64,000 nt of DNA from NCBI GenBank assembly GCA_020635205.1, contig JACKAE010000001.1:1116001-1180000 (forward strand). Reading direction: 5' to 3'. Shown here one piece after another: positions 1 to 8,103 of this stretch (the stretch's first letter is position 1; each line of letters opens with the position of its first letter). The notes below the pieces were generated by a model. That model was not told the origin of the DNA. It saw nothing but the letters and a program-made list of their open reading frames with translations, and made no database searches. The translations under genes and the position numbers were made by a program. The DNA is from Ignavibacteria bacterium. GTDB lineage: Bacteria > Bacteroidota > Ignavibacteria > OLB7.

Positions 1-129
1 AGCCGCAGGTCATCAGCCTGTGTCAGGGCATGTAGAGGATAGAGTTAAGAGTCCACCACAGCACATCAAAGATCGCGGTGGATAGTGTAGAGCGGTAGGC
101 TACGCTGTACAAGCATTGAAGGGAAGCCA

Positions 130-570
130 ATGATGAAAAACACAATAATGGAAATTGCGAAGGAATTCTGCTGGGAGATGGGACATCGGCTTCCCTTTCA
201 CGAGGGGGGATGCCGGAATGTTCACGGGCACTCCTATCGGATGCGCGTGGTTGTGACAGGCCAACTCGATGAGAACGGAATGGTGATCGACTACTTTGAT
301 ATTCGGGCCATTGTCGATCCCATCGTCGAGCAGGTAGATCACGCTTTCCTCTGCGATGAGTCAGATAGTGAAATGCTCGCCTTTCTTGAAGCCCACAACA
401 TGAAGCGCGTTGTCGTCTCTTTCCCTTCAACAGCTGAAAACATTGCTGGGTGGATGCTCCGCCAAGTGGTTGAACGGCTGAAAGAATATCAGAACCTTGA
501 GACGATTGCCGTTCGGCTCCACGAAACTGACCGAACCTATGCCGAGGCAAAAGTAGAAGTCGGGGGTTGA
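130..570 (+). CDS. queD: 6-carboxy-5,6,7,8-tetrahydropterin synthase (QueD)
   Basis: Converts 7,8-dihydroneopterin triphosphate to 6-carboxytetrahydropterin, an early step to preQ0 and queuosine, in the cytosol. The 146-residue product has the usual QueD/PTPS length. Visible are the zinc histidines His19, His32 and His34 (GHRLPFHEGG and VHGHS) with the catalytic Cys28 four residues before the HGH motif, a DH pair (VDHAFL) and a C-terminal ETDRTYAE segment with the expected pterin-binding Glu. The start at 130 is favoured by GAAGGGAA a few bases upstream; in-frame ATGs at 133 and 148 are alternatives. queC follows on the same strand 61 bp downstream, which supports QueD over a biopterin-type PTPS. 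I looked for a preQ1 riboswitch upstream and saw none. Confidence 0.93.
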   Translation: MMKNTIMEIAKEFCWEMGHRLPFHEGGCRNVHGHSYRMRVVVTGQLDENGMVIDYFDIRAIVDPIVEQVDHAFLCDESDSEMLAFLEAHNMKRVVVSFPSTAENIAGWMLRQVVERLKEYQNLETIAVRLHETDRTYAEAKVEVGG

Positions 571-631
571 GAGTCGGGAGTCAAAGAGTCGAGCAGAATA
601 TGCTGATATCTAACAACCACAACCTCTACAA

Positions 632-676
632 ATGAACAATCCACAATCTGAAATCCACAATCCAAAATCAGCGATT
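632..676 (+). repeat. Dispersed AATCC-type repeat forming the 5' end of queC
   Basis: The run reads as variants of CAATCCACAATCTGAAATCC and provides the queC start codon and its first dozen codons. The same word family occurs at 10929-11010 between other genes. It is probably a dispersed intergenic repeat that has slid into the reading frame. Confidence 0.6.
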
Positions 677-1339
677 GTTCTCCTGAGTGGAGGGATGGAT
701 AGCTGCGTCACCGCCGCTATCCTTGCATCGGAAGGATATGAGCTAAACCTGCTTCACACCAACTATGGTCAGCGGACGGAAGGGAAAGAGCTGAGTTGCT
801 TTCACGCGCAAGCTGACTATTTCAAGGGGGCACGACGTCTTGTTGCGAACATTGGTCACCTTGCAGCAATAGGAGGATCGAGTCTTACCGATACCCACAT
901 CGAAGTCTCACCGGCAAACCTTGAGTCGAAAGAAATACCTACAAGCTACGTGCCGTTCCGAAACGCGAACATCCTTGCCATTGCAGCAAGTTGGGGAGAA
1001 TTGATTCGTGCCGACGTGATTGCTATCGGTGCAGTGGAAGAAGATTCAAGTGGTTATCCTGATTGCCGGAGAGAGTTCTTTGATGCGTTCGAGCGGACAA
1101 TTGACTTAGGAACACGCCCGGAGACACAGATCAAGATTGCGACTCCTGTAATCACAATGAGCAAGGCTGAGATTGTGCAAAAAGGAGTAGAGCTAAACGC
1201 ACCACTCCACCTAACTTGGTCCTGCTACAGAAGTGAAGACCTTGCTTGTGGCGAGTGTGATAGCTGTGCACTTCGGTTGCGGGGATTTAGAAATGCCGGG
1301 GTTAATGACCCGATTCCCTATCAGCAATCACGTCAATAG
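632..1339 (+). CDS. queC: 7-cyano-7-deazaguanine synthase (QueC)
   Basis: ATP-dependent conversion of 7-carboxy-7-deazaguanine to preQ0 in the queuosine pathway. The 235-residue product carries the PP-loop motif SGGMDS at residues 19-24, the family segment YVPFRNANILA, and a zinc site near the C terminus made by Cys198, Cys206, Cys209 and Cys212. It follows queD by 61 bp and is probably co-transcribed. The N terminus (NNPQSEIHNPKS) is not conserved QueC sequence: it is the translation of a dispersed DNA repeat, so the functional protein effectively begins around residue 13. No internal ATG precedes the PP-loop, so the repeat-derived start appears to be the one used unless a non-ATG codon serves. 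Confidence 0.95.
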   Translation: MNNPQSEIHNPKSAIVLLSGGMDSCVTAAILASEGYELNLLHTNYGQRTEGKELSCFHAQADYFKGARRLVANIGHLAAIGGSSLTDTHIEVSPANLESKEIPTSYVPFRNANILAIAASWGELIRADVIAIGAVEEDSSGYPDCRREFFDAFERTIDLGTRPETQIKIATPVITMSKAEIVQKGVELNAPLHLTWSCYRSEDLACGECDSCALRLRGFRNAGVNDPIPYQQSRQ

Positions 1340-1462
1340 TAGTCACCACAGCACGGATAGCCTGTTGCCGAGGGCTTCAATGGGGAGAGCAGCTGAACCC
1401 CAACCCACTCTTAGCAAATCAACCATTTGTTCGATTTCAAGAGGGCAGACCTTGCCAGTAAC

Positions 1463-3388
1463 TTACGACTCGGGAATAATCTGAATCATCACTGTCCGAT
1501 TGTAGTGGCGTTCTTCTGCACTCGTATTGTTGAACGGAACATTCTCCATCTCACCAAATCCATCAGTGACAAATGTGACGCGACTATTCTTCTTCTTCTT
1601 TAGTTCTTCAGCTAAAATCTCTTTGACTTTCGAGGCTCGCTTCACCGATAGCTCTGAGTTGTGATGTTCATTCCCAATAGCATCGGTGTAGCCATAAATC
1701 TGAACAGTCGATCCGTTGGGGATACCTGAGGCAACCTCAGTTCGCAAGAGGTCCTCGTACGGAGGAACTAATTCAGCATTATCGTAGCCAAAAAGAATTG
1801 AGTATCCAGTGGCGGTTTTTGCTGTGGCACTGTTTTGGGACAAGACAAAGTCTTTCGTGCGAACATGCTGCTCACCATTTTCGGTAAATGCAACGGCGGT
1901 AGCTGTGTAGCTCCCATCCTTCTGATTCTCCAGTATAGAAGCGGCGTTAACCCGTGTTGTCTCCTTATAGAGTGGTCCATAATCTTGTTGATAGCTGTTA
2001 TCGTTTCCACGGATATTCAGATTCCACTCACGTATTGGGATTCCCGATGAGACAAGTTCCAGCGTGACATCATTGTTGCTTGTTGAACTCTCCTGTGGGG
2101 TGTGAAGTTCTACTGGTTTTAACAACGACATATCATTTGCTGAGATTTCAACGCGATTGTTCTCTTCTTGCACAAGGCGTTGATCTTCAGTTGGAGTTGA
2201 GCGCGTTCCTGAGATGTGGGGAGGTTTTGTCTGCCCCTTTACTCCGATACGATCTGGGTCGATACCGAAGGTAGATGTTAGGTAGGTCTTCACACTCTTT
2301 GCCATCTCTTTTCCTTCCGCGCTCGTTGCCCCTGCACCCGTGAGAGCAATTGTTGCCGAAGGATTATCTCGCAGACGGCTACCAATGATATTCAGCAGGT
2401 TGTAGTAAACGCTCAGTTGGCGTTGTACACGTGAGGATGGGAGCGAAGACTCTGCGCCAGTTGTTGGAACCGATTCAAAGAGTTGATTTTCATCGAAGGT
2501 CTTTGCTACCTCAGCATTTATCTGCTTGTATTTCTCTGAAAAGGAGGTCTCTCCTTCTGGAAAGAAGAGGTAGTTCAACAGAGGCAAAAATTCCTGAAAC
2601 TGTGGGTTGCCCTCAGGAGGAGTGTGAACGAGAAGTTCTAAGTCAGTGGAATCGTGCGGGGCTGACGATGACGACTTCTTTCCAAACTGATATTTGAGTT
2701 GTATCCCTCCACGAAGGGCAACCGTGTTCCAGGCATCCCCCAGCACATCTTGATTGTCTACTTGATCGACCAACCAATGCCCTTCAACAAATGGTGTGAG
2801 ATACCATACTGCATCTGAACTTTTTGGATTCGATTTGCCGAGTGGAATATCGTAGCCTAACCCTGTCCACAAGCCAAAAGTGGTTCCCTTCAATCCCTCT
2901 AATTCCGTAACGGTAGAGGCCGAGGTTGTGCTTGAAGTGTACTCCGTCTCGTTTTTAATCCGAAGACTGAACGATGGGCCAACAAGTATGTGGAGTTGCG
3001 GAGAACCGAGTGCGATGCGAAGTGCAACCTCCGTTGATAGGTAGGCAAGCCTCGCCATCACTTGATCTGTTTCTCCAAAAGATGTGTTTTGGCCATCATA
3101 TCCTACCCGCAAGTGGAGACCGTAGGAGCCGGGGATATATTCAAAAAGAAATCCACCGTAGGGAGCCGTCCCACTTCCGTCAGTAACTCCAGCTGGTACT
3201 ACGGCATCGGGCACAAATGTACCGATGTTATTCGATGGAAGGCTAACAGTACTATAGTTGATTCCGCCAAAAATTCCGAGTCGGATAGAAGGGTCGGCAG
3301 GTGTTGCTTCTGAAAGAGGTGACTGTCCTTGAAGATTGGAACCAGATATTGCCAACAAAAGAACGATCGTAGAGATAACAAACTTCAT
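1463..3388 (-). CDS. Outer-membrane protein with N-terminal barrel and two OmpA-like domains
   Basis: A 641-residue exported protein. Residues 1-22 form a signal peptide (hydrophobic core then SNLQGQ). Residues about 35-235 look like an outer-membrane beta-barrel of the PorT/opacity type (repeated GGINYS, LRVGYDG, GLGYDI). Residues about 325-420 form a divergent OmpA-like domain (ALTGAGATSAEGKEMAKSVK ending NNRVEIS). Residues about 535-641 form a canonical OmpA domain with GYTDAIGNEHHNSELSVKRA, the peptidoglycan (diaminopimelate) binding signature. It probably links outer membrane to cell wall. It stands alone, converging on queC. The exact split between barrel and linker is inferred from composition only. 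Confidence 0.85.
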   Translation of the reverse strand: MKFVISTIVLLLAISGSNLQGQSPLSEATPADPSIRLGIFGGINYSTVSLPSNNIGTFVPDAVVPAGVTDGSGTAPYGGFLFEYIPGSYGLHLRVGYDGQNTSFGETDQVMARLAYLSTEVALRIALGSPQLHILVGPSFSLRIKNETEYTSSTTSASTVTELEGLKGTTFGLWTGLGYDIPLGKSNPKSSDAVWYLTPFVEGHWLVDQVDNQDVLGDAWNTVALRGGIQLKYQFGKKSSSSAPHDSTDLELLVHTPPEGNPQFQEFLPLLNYLFFPEGETSFSEKYKQINAEVAKTFDENQLFESVPTTGAESSLPSSRVQRQLSVYYNLLNIIGSRLRDNPSATIALTGAGATSAEGKEMAKSVKTYLTSTFGIDPDRIGVKGQTKPPHISGTRSTPTEDQRLVQEENNRVEISANDMSLLKPVELHTPQESSTSNNDVTLELVSSGIPIREWNLNIRGNDNSYQQDYGPLYKETTRVNAASILENQKDGSYTATAVAFTENGEQHVRTKDFVLSQNSATAKTATGYSILFGYDNAELVPPYEDLLRTEVASGIPNGSTVQIYGYTDAIGNEHHNSELSVKRASKVKEILAEELKKKKNSRVTFVTDGFGEMENVPFNNTSAEERHYNRTVMIQIIPES

Positions 3389-3596
3389 AGACTCCTCATG
3401 TTAATGTAGAATACCCGTTAGATTCAAACCTGTGTGGGCATTGAGGCGATCCGAAGTTGTTCCTCCATCCATCCTTTATATAGCCGAGAAGCTATAAAAT
3501 TAATGAAAAGGGAACTGTAGATGATTTCTCAAACTTCAACGACAAAGGAAAGGTGGTATGGTTACGGATACGGTCTTCTTTTTACGAACTCTGTGG

Positions 3597-6500
3597 CTAT
3601 ACTTCTGGTCTTCCGACTTCCCACACGCGGCAGATCGAGTGATATTCACACCCCCGACAAATCTTGTTCACGTCGTGCGGGGTAACGTGATAAACTCCCG
3701 TTGAGATACCCTGAACGTATTGATCCGCCCAGGTGAATGCCTCCTCCATTCGTGCTTCCAGTTCTTCCACCGTTTCGGGGTCACGCTTATACTTCCGTTC
3801 TTTAATCAACTCTCCCTTCAGCTCATTCGGCACAAATAGGTAGGTATCTTTTGCCGTGACTTCGCGGGCGTTCAAACGATAGTAGATGCCGCCGGAAGGT
3901 CTGATGTTTTCGAGTGGCAAGTTGAAGTGCTGAGCCAGAACGTGGCGAATCACTTCCAAGTAGATCATCAACTGCAAGCTCAGGCCTTTCTCAATATCAC
4001 CACGCGATGGTGGAAGCCCGGTTTTGTAGTCGGCCACAGCATAGTAGATCACATCTCCCTGACGGAATATCTCTACCCGGTCAACTTTCCCACGAACCTT
4101 CACATCGTAAAGTTCGATCTCCTCATTCTTCGAGAGAATTGGGTCAGTTGATGAACCGGAACTCCCTCCTTTGCCGAAGGAGACTTCGAAGAATTCAGGA
4201 ACAAGTTCGGTCTTCTCTTCGGAGCGGGCGATCTCTCCGTCGATCCACTGTTCAATCAATCCGTTTAGCGCGGCACTTCCCAGCAGGCGTTCTTGGTCGA
4301 TCTTCCAGTAGGGGTGGTCGAGCGTGATTCCTTCAATCTCCTGCTCTGCAATCTCTTGAGCACGATTGATTACTTCGTCCCGGTTTTCGTGGCTGATTGG
4401 CAGTTCATCCTTCTCGCGGAGTTCGCTGTAGAGCTTGAAGAGAACGGCGTGGACGAGGACGCCACGTTCTAACGGCGTGAGCGTCACGTCGAATCGTGCT
4501 GGAGCATCCACGTTGAGGAGGCGACGAGTGAAATACTTGAACGGACACTTTGCGTAGGTTTCAAGCTGCGAAGCGGAATACTCGTTATCTCGACGTTCGG
4601 CTAAAAGTGCCCGTTCCTCCTCGGTTAGGGCATCGGTCAAAATGCCTCGATACTCTGCGGCTAACGTAACGTCTTCGTCTGCCTTTGCTCTCCCAGCTTC
4701 CACGGCAACTGTATGCTTTAGGTGATCGAGGATTTCTTTCCCTTCCTCAACGCGGGGAAGAGTACCACCTTTCCAGAGGACTGTGCCAGCCTCTTCGGAG
4801 AGAACGTCGAGCGTGGCAACCATTGCGGGGAAGTCGCGATCTGGAACCAGTTCCGTTCCTCTCCTTCGTTCCTCCCGCTCAATGCGCAGCTCTTTGTAGG
4901 GAACCACCCGCCCCGACTCTTCAACGGTTGTGATGCGGATCAGTGCATCGAGAAAAGATGAGCGGACAAGCTCGCGATCACCTTGGGTGCGTGGGTAGGT
5001 TATGTAGATACGCTCGGAGAAACTTGTCAGGCCACTGTAGAAGGCAATGCGTTCGCGGCGCAGTTGGCGTTCCTCCGTATTCTCCAGCGGCTTCCCCAAG
5101 AAGTTTGCCGGGATATATGTACTCGGGAACTCACCATCTACCAGACCACACATGATGACAACGTCGAAGGTTTCCCCTTGCACTTGATCGAGGTGTGTTA
5201 CTAACAGACCATAATCGTGCTTCTCCCGAATTGTGTAGAACGACCGGGCTGCCGCCGTGCGAAGGTGGTCTAAGTAATAGCCAAGACGGTGAAGGCCAAA
5301 CTGCCTCGCCTCCCGACTCTCCAACTCCCGACTCTCCGCCTCCCGACTCTCCAACTCCCGACTCTCCGCCTCTCGACTCTCCAACTCCCGACTCTCCAAC
5401 TCCCGACTCTCCGCCTCTCGACTCTCCGACTCTCTGACTCTCGACTCTCGACTCTCCGACTCGACCGCATCAAGTTCAAACAGTTCGGTCAGTTCATCGA
5501 GGAGACCTAAAAAGCGAGCTAAAGCACGTGTATCCCGCTCCATCTCGTCGTGAATCCGTTGCCAATCGGCGGGGGTGCGGGGTTGCGCTTCTAAGTTCCG
5601 GCGGATGTGGAGGATGTTTTCCGTCCCCTTTAGCTTCGCGATCAAGCGGAGAAACGCCGCGCGGAACTCTGTTGGAGAGAGGTGGGTAGAGAATTCACCC
5701 AACGTGTCGTGAACTAACTCAATACTGCGCTCGGCACGGCGGAGCGTTTCTAACTCGATCTCCAACCCTCTTCGCTCGTCCAAGTCGAGTCCACTCCTCA
5801 ACCGCGTGAGCAGGAATTCAATGCGCCGTCCAATCCGTCGTCGCCATCCCTGATAACCTCTGGTAATGCGCAATTTTGTGCCGGCATCAGCGAGGGCAGC
5901 CGGGTCTACATCCTCACCAAACGAGAGGTAGGGAGAGGTAACAGCTCGAAGGACATCGCGGCGGTCATATCCGGCAGCCAGAATGTTGAGTGCAGAGAAG
6001 AGGGCGGTAATCAATCCGTTCTGTTCCAGTGGATAGCGGGCGGTGATATTTGCCGGGATTCCGTAGCTCGGCAGATATTCGCGGAGAAGTTCCGTGTAGT
6101 TCTCCATGTTGAGTGTGGTGATGCAGATTCGTTCGGGAGGAATGCCTTCGTCGAAGACGAGAGATTTTACTAAGCCTGCGATCCCTCGCACTTCTTCTTC
6201 CCGTGTGTGAAAGCTGTAGATTCCAATCCTCTCGTCGAAGGCCGGATTTGCAATCCTCTCGTCGGTGCGGAACAGATTGCGTCGCATGTGGTGAGTGAAG
6301 GGGCGTCGCTGCTCCTCAGGCACATCAAGGTCTATCGGGTCAAGACGCTCAGTTCCATATCCTCCCACCTTCAGCTTCTCGATCACCTCCTCGAAGTTCC
6401 CGTAGAGTGGGCCGTTCCCCTCCTCATAGTCGAACACAAGTAGAGCGTTCAAGTTCTCCACAACGCCGAGTCGAGTTACCAAATCAATCTCTGGCCAAGT

Positions 6501-7166
6501 AAACTCTGTGTGGTCGTGAATCAAAAGTGTGTGAACATCAGGGAACGATCTACGGAAAAGTATATCGGGGTTATTGAAGAGTTCCGTGTTTACGCGGAGA
6601 ATTCTTCCGGGATAATCGATCCAGGTGTCGCCGAGAATGCGGAGATATTCGCTGTAGATATTGTAGAGGTCACGGAGCTTCACGGTATCATATCCCACCA
6701 TCAACTCCGGGTTCTCCTGCGCAGCCTGAATGTCCATCTCGAACTGTGTGGGCAAAATCCCATCGGCGCGGACACCACTAATTACTCGCGTTACTTGTTC
6801 CACAACTCCGAGTGATGGATCGCGTCCCGGGCGAGCGAAGTAGTTCAAGTCTACACTCTTCATTGCTCGCTCAATCAACGCTATCTGAATCTCCATCGAT
6901 GCCTCGCGTCGACCGGGAGCCAACTGGTCGTAGAGCGCTTCGGTAAATGAAGACATCGTAAAGAGTGGAAGGTGGGTAAGTGGCTTGTTAGTCTGCTCGT
7001 AATGTTTGTCCGTCAACCTTCGCTCCAGCTCCCGCACTTTTCGTCCAGTGGGAAGAACGAAGGCATACTCTCCCAGTTTCCCTTCCTCGGCTACACTCAA
7101 AATATAGCTGTCGAGATCAAGCGGCGAGCGAGAGGGGAGCGCGTTGTTGTAGAGAAGCAAAGACAT
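3597..7166 (-). CDS. AddB/RecB-like PD-(D/E)XK nuclease protein
   Basis: A 1,189-residue protein resembling AddB of the AddAB double-strand-break end-processing complex. The C-terminal third has a PD-(D/E)XK nuclease core (GVLVHAVLFKLY, then ADYKTG and LQLMIYLEV) framed by four cysteines of an AddB/Cas4-type 4Fe-4S cluster: one in YAKCPFKYF and three in CRGCEYHSIC. The N-terminal LPTGRKVREL occupies the position of a helicase Walker A but lacks the GKT/S signature, so nucleotide binding is doubtful. A stretch of ESREL/ESREA pentapeptides near residues 565-620 is an in-frame 15-nt tandem repeat between otherwise conserved segments. No addA-like helicase is next to it in this window. Function in end resection is inferred from the family. 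Confidence 0.82.
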   Translation of the reverse strand: MSLLLYNNALPSRSPLDLDSYILSVAEEGKLGEYAFVLPTGRKVRELERRLTDKHYEQTNKPLTHLPLFTMSSFTEALYDQLAPGRREASMEIQIALIERAMKSVDLNYFARPGRDPSLGVVEQVTRVISGVRADGILPTQFEMDIQAAQENPELMVGYDTVKLRDLYNIYSEYLRILGDTWIDYPGRILRVNTELFNNPDILFRRSFPDVHTLLIHDHTEFTWPEIDLVTRLGVVENLNALLVFDYEEGNGPLYGNFEEVIEKLKVGGYGTERLDPIDLDVPEEQRRPFTHHMRRNLFRTDERIANPAFDERIGIYSFHTREEEVRGIAGLVKSLVFDEGIPPERICITTLNMENYTELLREYLPSYGIPANITARYPLEQNGLITALFSALNILAAGYDRRDVLRAVTSPYLSFGEDVDPAALADAGTKLRITRGYQGWRRRIGRRIEFLLTRLRSGLDLDERRGLEIELETLRRAERSIELVHDTLGEFSTHLSPTEFRAAFLRLIAKLKGTENILHIRRNLEAQPRTPADWQRIHDEMERDTRALARFLGLLDELTELFELDAVESESRESRVRESESREAESRELESRELESREAESRELESREAESRELESREARQFGLHRLGYYLDHLRTAAARSFYTIREKHDYGLLVTHLDQVQGETFDVVIMCGLVDGEFPSTYIPANFLGKPLENTEERQLRRERIAFYSGLTSFSERIYITYPRTQGDRELVRSSFLDALIRITTVEESGRVVPYKELRIEREERRRGTELVPDRDFPAMVATLDVLSEEAGTVLWKGGTLPRVEEGKEILDHLKHTVAVEAGRAKADEDVTLAAEYRGILTDALTEEERALLAERRDNEYSASQLETYAKCPFKYFTRRLLNVDAPARFDVTLTPLERGVLVHAVLFKLYSELREKDELPISHENRDEVINRAQEIAEQEIEGITLDHPYWKIDQERLLGSAALNGLIEQWIDGEIARSEEKTELVPEFFEVSFGKGGSSGSSTDPILSKNEEIELYDVKVRGKVDRVEIFRQGDVIYYAVADYKTGLPPSRGDIEKGLSLQLMIYLEVIRHVLAQHFNLPLENIRPSGGIYYRLNAREVTAKDTYLFVPNELKGELIKERKYKRDPETVEELEARMEEAFTWADQYVQGISTGVYHVTPHDVNKICRGCEYHSICRVWEVGRPEV
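5314..5433 (-). repeat. 15-nt tandem repeat inside the AddB-like gene (8 units)
   Basis: Eight units starting CGACTCTCC on the plus strand begin at 5314, 5329, 5344, 5359, 5374, 5389, 5404 and 5419, each exactly 15 nt, followed by degenerate copies to about 5463. On the coding strand each unit encodes five residues (ESREL or ESREA). The period keeps the frame. Related GAGTCGGGAGT words occur at about 571-590 and 10600. Confidence 0.9.
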
Positions 7167-7170
7167 AGGA

Positions 7171-7363
7171 GAAATTCAAAATTCAAAAGTAAAAATTCAA
7201 AATGGAGTATGGTCGCCGCAGCACTTTAGGTTGTGCCGGGATCAGCAGAGAAAACCGAGCCGCGGAAGGGAATTCAAAATTCAAAAGTGGATGGATTGAT
7301 CGATCGTTATCACCAGATGGCTCCTGTCCCCTTTTTGAATTTTGCATTTTTAATTTTGACTTC
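7171..7363. repeat. AATTCAAAATTCAAAA-type dispersed repeat, three copies
   Basis: Copies of AATTCAAAATTCAAAAGT lie near 7173 and 7271, and an inverted, diverged copy (TTGAATTTTGCATTTTTAA) near 7335. They occupy most of the gap between the AddB-like gene and the VOC gene. No coding frame in the gap is convincing. Confidence 0.6.
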
Positions 7364-7369
7364 TCACCC

Positions 7370-7729
7370 CTACTCTCCCCAGACTGATACTTGGTTCCCT
7401 TCAGGGTCACGGAACATGGCATACTTGCCGTCATCATCTTCAGCATAAGCAATCGGTTCGTATCCATCCTTCTTCAGCTTCTTCAACAGTGAATCGAAGT
7501 TATCGACGCGGAAGGTAATGATTACTCCCCGTGGTCTGCCGATGTTAGGATCGCTATCATACGGCGTCAAGCCGAAGTGAAATGGTCCCCGCTCGGTTTC
7601 AAATGCGCCGAACAGTCCCCCATCATGTTCCAGTGAAATCTCAAAATCAAAGTAGTGGGAATACCACTGGGCAAGTGTTTCCGGCTTACGTGCCTCGATA
7701 ATAAGTGCGCCAACATAGCGAATGGCCAT
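7370..7729 (-). CDS. VOC (glyoxalase/bleomycin-resistance fold) protein
   Basis: A small cytosolic protein of about 119 residues with the vicinal-oxygen-chelate layout: an N-terminal AIRYVGALIIEARKPETLAQWYSHYFDFE module and the C-terminal FRDPEGNQVSVWG signature, where the Glu usually binds metal. The chosen start is the Met directly before AIRYVG; an upstream in-frame ATG at 7762 would add 11 residues with no resemblance to the family, and neither start has a clear ribosome-binding site. The substrate cannot be told from sequence. Confidence 0.8.
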   Translation of the reverse strand: MAIRYVGALIIEARKPETLAQWYSHYFDFEISLEHDGGLFGAFETERGPFHFGLTPYDSDPNIGRPRGVIITFRVDNFDSLLKKLKKDGYEPIAYAEDDDGKYAMFRDPEGNQVSVWGE

Positions 7730-8103
7730 CAGACAGGATGGTTTGAATGAATGGTACAACATGCAAAACTAAAGAAGAGGAGGTAGAGATAAAAGGAGAT
7801 TGGAGAGAGAAGAGGAGAAAGAGGATGAGGTGAAACCGATAGCTTCACGAAGTGAAACCAACTTCTCTATCTTGATTCGAGAGCGATAGGATCGTGATCG
7901 GTGCGATGTTCATGCGCACTGTTGTATCTTTCAAGCATCTGAAATTTAGAGACTTGAATGATAACGTATCTATCCAATACGGATACCTCTTCGATACGTA
8001 TAGGTCGATTAACCATCCTATCCGCGACGCGCATCCTGCGCAAGGTTATTGTTTTGAGGGAGAACTACTATACTATATCAGAATTATTTAGAAGGAAGGA
8101 GGT
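7730..8103. other. Intergenic region before the first propeller gene
   Basis: About 370 bp between divergent genes. It is AT-rich toward 8000-8100 and ends in AAGGAGGT abutting the ATG at 8104; the second ATG at 8107 has better spacing. It presumably holds both promoters. A 65-codon frame at 7894-8091 has no support. Confidence 0.5.

Noticed and set aside
1..129. A preQ1 riboswitch upstream of queD
   Set aside because: No aptamer-like stem with the conserved A-rich tail could be recognised in the 129 bases available.
23..550. A 175-codon minus-strand frame opposite queD
   Set aside because: It overlaps the whole of queD, has no recognisable motif and an Arg/Ser-rich composition typical of antisense frames.
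5314..5463. The 15-nt repeats as a CRISPR array or as a frameshifted pseudogene
   Set aside because: Units are contiguous without spacers and keep the reading frame, and the nuclease motifs downstream are intact.
7894..8091. A 65-codon plus-strand frame before the propeller gene
   Set aside because: No family features, AT-rich promoter-like sequence, and no plausible start signal.
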